Part shown: piece by piece, positions 56,980 through 64,000 of the stretch
How positions within the stretch are numbered: the first letter of the stretch is position 1
Layout of the letters: each line of letters starts with the position of its first letter
Source of the DNA: Adiantum capillus-veneris
Lineage: Eukaryota; Streptophyta; Polypodiopsida; Polypodiales; Pteridaceae
Reading direction: 5' to 3'
DNA: 64,000 nt
NCBI GenBank assembly: GCA_014529385.2
Contig: CM043959.1
Span: forward strand, 6,980,026 to 7,044,025
Translations under genes and position numbers: made by a program
Notes under the pieces: generated by a model
The model's input: only the letters and a program-made list of their open reading frames with translations
What the model was told of the DNA's origin: nothing
Databases searched by the model: none

Positions 56980-59900
56980 TTAAGAGGTCTCTCTCTCATC
57001 CTCGCATAACTCAGCATAACTCCCTATGTCTATATAGCGCTCTCCGTTTAGGAAGATGTCCTCCATTTCATTTTGTAGATCCTCTGCATGCATCCCGTAG
57101 AGAGTAGTAGCATCAGGCTCGTCTTGCATCACCTTAGCGGCTTCCAACTCAGTATCCTCTCCAATCTCCTTCACTGATGCCGCTATGATTGGCACATGGT
57201 AGTCCTCATGCATCCTTGCACTACGATGGGCTATCTCTATGACATACCACCAGTTTGATGCAGACTTTGTAGGATGAAATACCACCTACAAGAGCCATAT
57301 AACTTACATGAGTGCTTCCAAACCACTATTCCTCTAAAATTGCATGTTAAATATTTACAGACTTACTTGTTCACAATGCTCGGGTAGTACGAAAGTGTCT
57401 CTTAGGTCATTCCATTTCTTGGTTGAATCCACCTCAAGGAAACCTAACTCTCCTCTGCGCACAGTAGCATTGCGACCCTCCATGTTTATCTTGAACCATT
57501 GCACATCAAACAAATCCACAAAAAATCCTCTATAATTGATCCTCAAAATCTCTTGTAGCGTGCCGAAGTAAGTGAGTTCCGCCACCACAGGATCTGCATC
57601 AAAGGACCATCGTCGACTAAACTATTCAAATTTTGCCATGATTCCACAATCTTGTGTAAAACGCTTTTTGTCAATCCGTTCCACCCTAAAATGTCGACCT
57701 TTACACTATGTTGCTGTGTATGACTTATACTACAACCAACAAACATTATGAGTGGCCGTCCAAACATCTAGAAAGTCACGAGTCTTACATTGCAAACTTA
57801 CCTTGGTCGCGCAACCCCGAGAGTACTCCCACTCCTTCTCGGTCACTTGTTCACCACACTGTTGTGCGCTTTTCAATTGGTTGTGCAACCATCTTAAGCT
57901 CATGAATGTTAGTAGGCTCTCAAGACCCGCCCGATAATGCATCAGTGGTCGTCTTCCCCGTCTCCGCTCAATTTGTGCCCTTTGTTGCTCTTGCTTTGCA
58001 TCCTCGTATTGTGAAATTCACTTTTGCATCACTAGATTGTGAAGCATGCAAAATCGATTGATTTTAGTATCTAGATCTTCCGTCATTTTTTTCTCATCAC
58101 CAAGATTGCACGTGACAATCCCAGATATGTGTCCATTATCTATGGTTCGCCAGCGGTGTGTCTCGGGCTTTATCAAATCCGTTTAGTCACTCTCCAATGT
58201 AAACTAGGGACTCTGATACCAGCCAATCTTCTGCCATGCTACCCTCCAGACATGCCTTCTGACGCACATATCCCTTGAGCATTTTCATGAAACGTTCTAA
58301 AAAGAACATCCATTTGGAATGCACTGTGCCAGCTATTTCTACCTCATCAACTATGTGAACAAGAAGATGCACTTGAATGGTTAGCATGGTAGTAGGAAAG
58401 TGTTTCTCAAACATGCATACAACCTCCGCATCATTTAGTTTGGCGGATGGTATGGAATCTACATGGATCTCCTTTTGTGAGATCCATTGCACCAACTTCG
58501 CAGGTTTGTAGATTGTGATACGGACGTCAGGAGACAAACATCCCTCAATGGCCACCGATAAAATAAACTGCAAAACACGTCTAGCAATGATATTAAAGTC
58601 CACACACGGATATGTTACACAATTCCCACTATGATATTCCACTTCAAAAATACCTGACACATTTTATGCCAGTTGTGTGACTGCAAACCAGTAAGCTTTC
58701 CTTCTTTAGTGAAACATGTTCGAAGCGAGTGCATTACGCCAGTGGATGTTCGCACGGATTGAATGATCTCTTTTACTTTGCGTTCTTGGTCTGTTGTCAA
58801 AGTCCATGGTGCTTTAGGAAGTTTTATCGATTTATCGGGTGCTGTCTGCGGCCAATATTGCTCCATACGATCCACATTTCTAAGGTCAATTCTGGCCCCC
58901 AAAGCATCTTTCTTGCCAATGAGATGGTCCCACAGTAGGTTACCCACATTCTTGAATATGTGCATTGGATTGAGCAAGTGATTGATCATGAGTCTGGGCC
59001 AATATAGTAACTCGTATCATAGAGAGAGTTTCTTCATCCCTGGGGGCAAACCGTCATCACACATCTCCTTTTTCTCTAACCATGCTCGAGCAGACATCCT
59101 CGATGGCTCTCTTCCCAAAAAACCATCACGTAACTCGTGATTCTTGGAAGATGCACTTGATGACCTTCGTAGATTTGTTTCTTCAGTGAGGGCGCCTGAC
59201 GTGCATTAAGTCTAGGTCCACATGTGACACATGCTTTGTACCCGCTTGTTTGAAGCCTTGCATGTATACACATGACAATAGCTAAGCTTGAGAAAAACCA
59301 AGGTTTATAGTGTTTGAGTTTGAGTATATATCACCTGAGTATTCTGTTAGTCCGGGATAGTCATGCATGGTCCACATTAGAATGCCTCTGATCAAAGCAT
59401 TGAGTCGACCTGTGTGTCGGCTCATATCCACCACTTCTATGCCAATCCACAATTGTTATAGCTCTTCTAATAGTGGACAAAGATACACATCCATATTCAT
59501 CACTTTATACCGCCCCGGCACAATCAAGCTTAGAAACAAGTGCCCCTTCTTGGTAGTCAACCATGGGCGAATTTTGTAGTTGACGATGACAACTCGCCAT
59601 ACACTGTAAGATGTCGACCTCTGACCAAATGGATTAACGTCATCCATAGCCAGGCCAATGCACAAATTTCGAGCTTCCCTGGTAAAATCCGACCATGTGT
59701 CGTCTATATGTTTCTAGGCTACGCAATTTGCAGGAATCCGCAGCACACCATCCAAAGATCTATTCTCCTCATGCCATGATGCTAGGGCGGCCATGGACTT
59801 ACGTTCAAAGAAATGCTGGATGCGAGGCAGCAGAGGAAAGTGTCACAAACTCTTTTGTGGAATTTTTTTGTCCATGGAGATCTACTGGATATCTCTCGGA

Positions 59901-60636
59901 ATCACATTTCGGACACTTCTCCATATCTATGTGTTCCCCTCTGAAAAGAATGCAGTCGTTAGGATAAGCGTGAATCGAACTGTAATCCATCCCCAAGTTT
60001 TGTAAGATTTTTCTTGATTCCTCTCTTGAATCTGGAATCACATTATCAGTTAGCAGTATGTGCTCTTCAAGAAATCTACACAACGAAAAAAATACGGTAC
60101 ACTTGTGTAAGTACTCTATCGGATCATTATACATCTGGAGTTTTTTATTGAAGTAAAAACATTGTAATAGATCACCTGAAAAGCGTTGTGACGCTAGTGT
60201 CACTCCATCCAAACTTTGCCTACATGTTGAGAAGAACCAGGAGCGCCTTAAATCTAGACACATGTGCTCCACCATACAATGGCGTATCGGACTCAAACAT
60301 AGACTTGTTGGAAATGTGGTTTGCATGATTACCCTCTAAGCTGTCAGAGGTTACATCTTATGGCCTCACTCATGCTACTTGACCGAAGCGCCTACGAACA
60401 CATCTATTGGGTTGCAAGATTGCTGTCTGTTGGCCAGCTTCAGAGTCCGACAAGTTGTAATTGGTAACAAGTCGATCTATAATAGATGGGTCAAACTCGC
60501 CAAATTTGCGAACGTGCTGCAAAGAAAGTGTCTTGTCCGTCGCACAATCATGTTTGCATTGATTACAAGGACATAAGATCCTTGTTGAGAGATAGGTGTT
60601 TCGGTTGGACGGCCCCACATCGTTGTCAATACTCAT
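56980..60636 (-). pseudogene. TNP2-type CACTA transposase, decayed
   Basis: All family regions occur in order. Transpos_assoc: 60636-60370 (RILCPCNQCKHDC). Transposase_21: 60326-58654, with SREESRKILQNLGMDYSSIH, YPNDCILFRGEH, CPKCDSERY, GLAMDDVNPFG, GYKACVTCG and NPMHIFKNVGNLLWDHLIGK. DUF4218: about 58567-58187 (MLTIQVHLLVHIVDE, ERFMKMLKGYVRQKA). DUF4216: about 57590-57200 (YFGTLQEILRINYRGFFVDL, NWWYVIEIAH). A GT-AG intron at 58568-58653 restores the conserved join HKMCQ/FILSVAIEGC. A frame change near 59830, a TAG in place of a conserved Trp near 59714 and a stop in the linker near 58025 show decay. It would cut and join the element ends. Confidence 0.88.
58568..58653 (-). other. Intron in the CACTA transposase
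   Basis: On the minus strand, CAG|GTATTT opens and TTTTGCAG|TTT closes an 86-bp GT-AG intron. Removing it joins codons in phase and gives HNWHKMCQFILSVAIEGC, which fits the family block linking Transposase_21 to DUF4218. An acceptor 13 bases upstream (GCTAG) would break the frame. Confidence 0.75.
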
Positions 60637-60672
60637 AATGAATGTGAAAACCTAAATTTAATCTTCTATTGG

Positions 60673-60675
<3 letters not shown>

Positions 60676-60762
<87 letters not shown>
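60676..60762. repeat. (CT)n(GT)n compound microsatellite upstream of the transposase
   Basis: About 22 CT units run straight into about 21 GT units, 40 bp upstream of the putative start codon. GA/CT tracts in plant promoters can bind GAGA-type factors, but a role here is speculation. Confidence 0.92.
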
Positions 60763-60764
<2 letters not shown>

Positions 60765-61614
60765 TCACAATCTAAACTACCTCACATTCTTAAACCATAT
60801 CCGATCCTCGCACATCTCGGTCTAGAGGTGCACGGAGATCAGAACCACCGGGTTACAATTTTGTCTTTATTGGTCATAGCCTATATTTGTGGGTACAAGA
60901 AATCTACACACCCACGTCTACATGACAATGGATGTAGTGGACAAAACCCCTTTGCCTCTTCTTTACCTATAGCAATTCATAGCAGCTTAACATCTCTTCA
61001 CATAGAAAGCATCAATCTTTGAGTCACTAGTCACCTTGTAGAATATGAAGAATTAACTAAAGAAAGCATAAGTTCAATTAGTGTCATTGGTCCAATGGGA
61101 GGCCTAAGGTACACAATTGTACAAAGCAATATCTAGGTAGGGAAAGATCAAATTGGCCCAAAAAATCTCTCAAAATATGTCATTGCCTGCCCTTTTTTTG
61201 AGCTAATTGAACATGGTTAGTGGATGAGTTAATAGGTGTCAGATTCTGATGGGAATATACATATTGTTGTGTACCTAGTGCTTGCTCTTTGGGCAAAGCA
61301 TTGAGCTTAGTTGGAAGTCCCCCTTCATTGACATGCCCTAAAAGCTCTAATAGATAAGTACATGCAGCATGTATACGATTACACCAAGTGGAGTGAATTG
61401 ATGAGAAAGATTCCACTCATGCAAAAGTTAGACTTCTGTAATTTATTATTTTTAGATACACATATTTCAAGTCTTTTTGTCTCAATTTGTTTTGCACTTA
61501 GTTTAGAGTCCACTTACATTATACATTGATTTTGCATTGCAAATATACTACACAACATAGTAGAAATATAACTAGGAGCAAAAACAAGGAAAAACATCAA
61601 GCCTAACATCTCTT

Positions 61615-61709
61615 CACAGCTGCTCCTTGTTCGAGGGATTACTGTGCACATTACATGTCTGCACAGCTGCTCCTTGTTCGAGGGATTACTGTGCACATTA
61701 CATGTCTGC
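61615..61709. repeat. 48-bp tandem direct repeat
   Basis: Two perfect adjacent copies of a 48-bp unit beginning 'cacagctgctccttgttcga' and ending 'gtgcacattacatgtctg'. Confidence 0.93.
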
Positions 61710-61844
61710 CTCCAATCTAAGTATCATGTCGTTAAAAGCTTTCCAACTTGATGCCGCATCCGTGGAGAGGTTGAGAGGGATCACCATTGGCCTAACTCTA
61801 AATTTAAACCGTAATCCTGAAGGTAAACTTTAATATAAAAACAA

Positions 61845-62315
61845 AATTCAAAATCTAATCTCAAATCTAACTTAATCTTCAATCTAAGCTAAATCTAAAT
61901 CTAACATAAACTTAAATCTAATCTAATCTTAAATCTAACATAAACTAAATCTAATCTAATCTTAAATCTAACATAAACCTAAATGTAATCTAACCTAAAT
62001 CTAACTTAAATGTAATCTAACCTAATCTTAGGTCTAACTTAAATCTTAAAATAATCTTAATTCTAACATAATCTTAAATCCAACATAAACCTAAATCTAA
62101 CTAATCTTAGATCTAACATAATCTTAAATCTAACCTATCTTAAATCTAACATAAATCTAACATAGACTTATATGTAATCCAACCTAATCTTAAATTTCAC
62201 TTAAATGTAATCTAACATAATCTTAAATCTAACTTAAATCTTAATCTAACATAATCTTAAATCTAACTTAAATGTGATTTTTAAATATAGCCTAACTTTA
62301 AATCTTAATATAACA
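61845..62315. repeat. AT-rich minisatellite of 'aatctaac / ttaaatct' words
   Basis: About 470 bp made of irregular tandem copies of 'ataatcttaaatctaac' and shorter variants such as 'ataaacctaaatctaat'. The unit length varies between about 12 and 30 bp. It is not the plant telomere repeat. The strand is strikingly poor in G, as expected for a slippage-grown repeat. Confidence 0.9.
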
Positions 62316-62336
62316 TTTCATTTCATATTTGTTTTA

Positions 62337-62337
<1 letters not shown>

Positions 62338-62384
<47 letters not shown>

Positions 62385-62488
62385 CCTTTCTCAATGTTTA
62401 TGTGTATGCATTCTTTATTTATGCATGTGTGTGTAGATTTTTTGTACATTCAATGTGTGTATATATGTGTTTTTTTTTAATGCATGTG

Positions 62489-62556
<68 letters not shown>

Positions 62557-62569
62557 ATCTTAAAGACAC

Positions 62570-62609
<40 letters not shown>

Positions 62610-62619
62610 GGAGAGAGAG

Positions 62620-62640
<21 letters not shown>
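62338..62640. repeat. Compound (CT)n, (CA)n, (GT)n and (GA)n microsatellites
   Basis: CT tract 62341-62381, CT tract 62492-62532 running into (CA)n to about 62556, then (GT)n 62570-62595 and (GA)n 62595-62622. The inner part is a quasi-palindrome (CT-CA ... GT-GA) able to fold back on itself. Confidence 0.9.
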
Positions 62641-62911
<271 letters not shown>

Positions 62912-63136
62912 AGGGGGGAAGGGGGGAAAGAGAGAGAGAGAGGCGCGGGTATACCTGTTTCGCTAGAGCGTCGAAACTCAGATTTGAGATCTCAATTTTT
63001 GGTGCTCTTGGTTTATCTTTTTACCCGTGTCAGCGTCTCTATGATCGTCGATATACATCAAATAGTATAGCGACGATAGTAGGGACGTCGTGGATTTTTG
63101 CATTTGAGGGTAGCAATGCTAGCGTTGCTAATATAA

Positions 63137-63152
63137 AGAACCTCTTGTAGTG
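63137..63152 (-). repeat. Right terminal inverted repeat of the CACTA element
   Basis: AGAACCTCTTGTAGTG is the exact complement of 43190-43205. 'tatagcgacgatag' at 63067 is a subterminal motif copy. Confidence 0.95.
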
Positions 63153-63155
63153 TAA
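63153..63155. repeat. TAA target duplication of the CACTA element (right)
   Basis: TAA follows the CACTA end directly and matches 43187-43189. Confidence 0.85.
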
Positions 63156-63421
63156 GTGCAACATCTAGATAGTCACTCTTTTCTTGCCTTGCATACAAAA
63201 TCTCAACAAGAAACATCCTTTTTGGAGTAGTGAAAATGTTACAATCTAGAAAGTACCCATAAAACTTCTCAACTTCAAGTGGCACTCAAGTGACTATTAA
63301 GACACGATTATTTTCACCGCCTTACGAAGTCCTTCAACAACCCAAACAGGACATCAGTGTGTGTGGTTTTTTCCTGTGATGATTCATCAAGCATGATAAC
63401 AAAAGAAGCTAAAAACTCCTT

Positions 63422-63425
<4 letters not shown>
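63153..63425 (-). pseudogene. DEAH-box RNA helicase pseudogene, upstream piece
   Basis: Minus strand. It encodes SFVIMLDESSQEKTTHTDVL, then FGLLKDFVRR, EVEKFYGYFLDCNIFTTPKR and MFLVEILYARQEKSDYLDVA. This follows Prp22-type helicases: motif II with DEAH changed to DESS, 'HTDVLFGLLK', the SAT (motif III) region, 'KFSGYFFDCNIFTIPGRTFP' and 'VEI-Y-KQPESDYLDA'. Stops lie between the DFVRR and EVEKF parts. The altered motif II, the stops and the transposon make it a pseudogene. Upstream the match is lost in a microsatellite. It continues at 43189 beyond the CACTA element. Confidence 0.82.

Positions 63426-63513
<88 letters not shown>
63426..63513. repeat. (CT)n(CA)n compound microsatellite
   Basis: About 22 CT units followed by about 20 CA units. 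It lies exactly where the helicase pseudogene loses similarity. Confidence 0.93.
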
Positions 63514-63516
<3 letters not shown>

Positions 63517-64000
63517 TAGTCGGACAAAGATGCACCTTGTACACCTCCTCGATGAACCTAAAATAATTAATCTAACCAAAGCACCATTATTCAAGTACAC
63601 TAATAAGCATGTGACAGTTAACATTTAGCATATTGGTTGTTATCTAACATTGTGCTAATTTTCGCATACTGAATGTGAAAGTTAAAGTCCAAAATATAAT
63701 GATCTGCTAGCTATTATACCGAATATGCTAATGAGAATATGGCCTATTCTCGCTAGCACATGTTATATTGTATAACGGTAGTGAGCATATTGTTATTGCT
63801 AGTTGAAATCTTGAGTATGTTGGTTAGCTTACTAAGTGTGTTAGTTATCATACTAATAATGGTATACAAGCCATACATGGAGGCATATTGTATGTGCTAA
63901 TTAGCATACTATCTGTGCTAGTTAAAATCATGAATATATTAAATAGCTTATTGAGTGTGTTGGTTATCATACTAGTAATGCTAATCAATATACAAGTCAT
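63514..64000. repeat. AT-rich flank with ~119-bp direct repeat and 'agcata' words
   Basis: No gene is seen. The block beginning 'agttgaaatcttgagtatg' at 63801 recurs at 63920 ('agttaaaatcatgaatata') with about 80% identity over at least 80 bp and continues to the window edge. 'tagcatat', 'gcatact' and 'gctaat' words are frequent from 63620 on, suggesting a diverged satellite-like array that extends past the window. Confidence 0.7.

Larger units (their letters stand above)
60637..61840. other. CACTA interior between transposase and right repeats
   Basis: This should hold the promoter and leader of the minus-strand transposase. It contains a compound (CT)n(GT)n tract (60676-60762) directly upstream of the start codon at 60636. 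A 48-bp direct repeat also lies here: 'cacagctgctccttgttcga' starts both 61615 and 61663. No coding similarity is seen. Confidence 0.6.

Noticed and set aside
61845-62315. Interstitial telomere-like repeat
   Set aside because: The words resemble CCTAAAT-type sequence at places, but there is no regular CCCTAAA unit and the period is irregular.

Overview
The window is nuclear DNA of a land plant. It contains Ty3/gypsy chromovirus and Tat/Athila-like LTR retrotransposon fossils, an En/Spm-type CACTA transposon, a plant-style LINE 3' end, a Helitron fragment, a decayed array of PLS-type pentatricopeptide (PPR) repeats and many long (CT)n and (GT)n microsatellites. A large, repeat-rich genome such as a fern's would fit, but nothing in the sequence fixes the clade. 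I see no intact host gene, no rRNA or tRNA gene and no CRISPR array. Almost everything is transposon or decayed host sequence.

Positions 1-40256 are a nest of LTR-retrotransposon fossils. Copy A1 of a chromovirus family ('family A') runs from the left edge to its 3' LTR at 5436. That LTR is split by a Tat/Athila-like element ('element B', span 5759-39955, about 10 kb of its own sequence). Element B was invaded twice. A minus-strand chromovirus ('element C', 7941-15261) lies in its gag region, with 1.3-kb LTRs, a GGGGT target duplication and a tRNA-iMet-type primer site. A 17-kb block (20141-37005) lies downstream of its integrase. That block holds family A copies A2 and A3, a minus-strand gag fragment D, a 2-kb insert inside A2, and three tandem copies of a chimeric 1.6-kb unit that also occurs at 1-1745. 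By hand count, LTR divergence is about 10% for B and about 4% for C, which agrees with the nesting order.

Positions 40257-42457 are gene-free, with two long (CT)n tracts and a hairpin. From 42939 to 63425 there is a minus-strand DEAH-box helicase pseudogene resembling the Prp22 group of splicing helicases. It was hit twice: by a 5'-truncated LINE (42472-42938, 14-bp target duplication) and by a 20-kb CACTA transposon (43190-63152, perfect 16-bp terminal inverted repeats, TAA target duplication). The helicase reading frame resumes across the CACTA element when one TAA copy is removed.

The CACTA element carries on its minus strand a decayed TNP2-type transposase (Transpos_assoc, Transposase_21, DUF4218 and DUF4216 regions in order, with one convincing 86-bp intron) and a second transposase-like ORF. 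Its left 12 kb is cargo: a Helitron N-terminal domain, a coiled-coil ORF with a duplicated leader, about 13 degenerate PPR-type units on the plus strand, and many duplications and microsatellites. This cargo-loaded CACTA element inside a helicase pseudogene is the most interesting structure here. I found no new functional system that I can defend.
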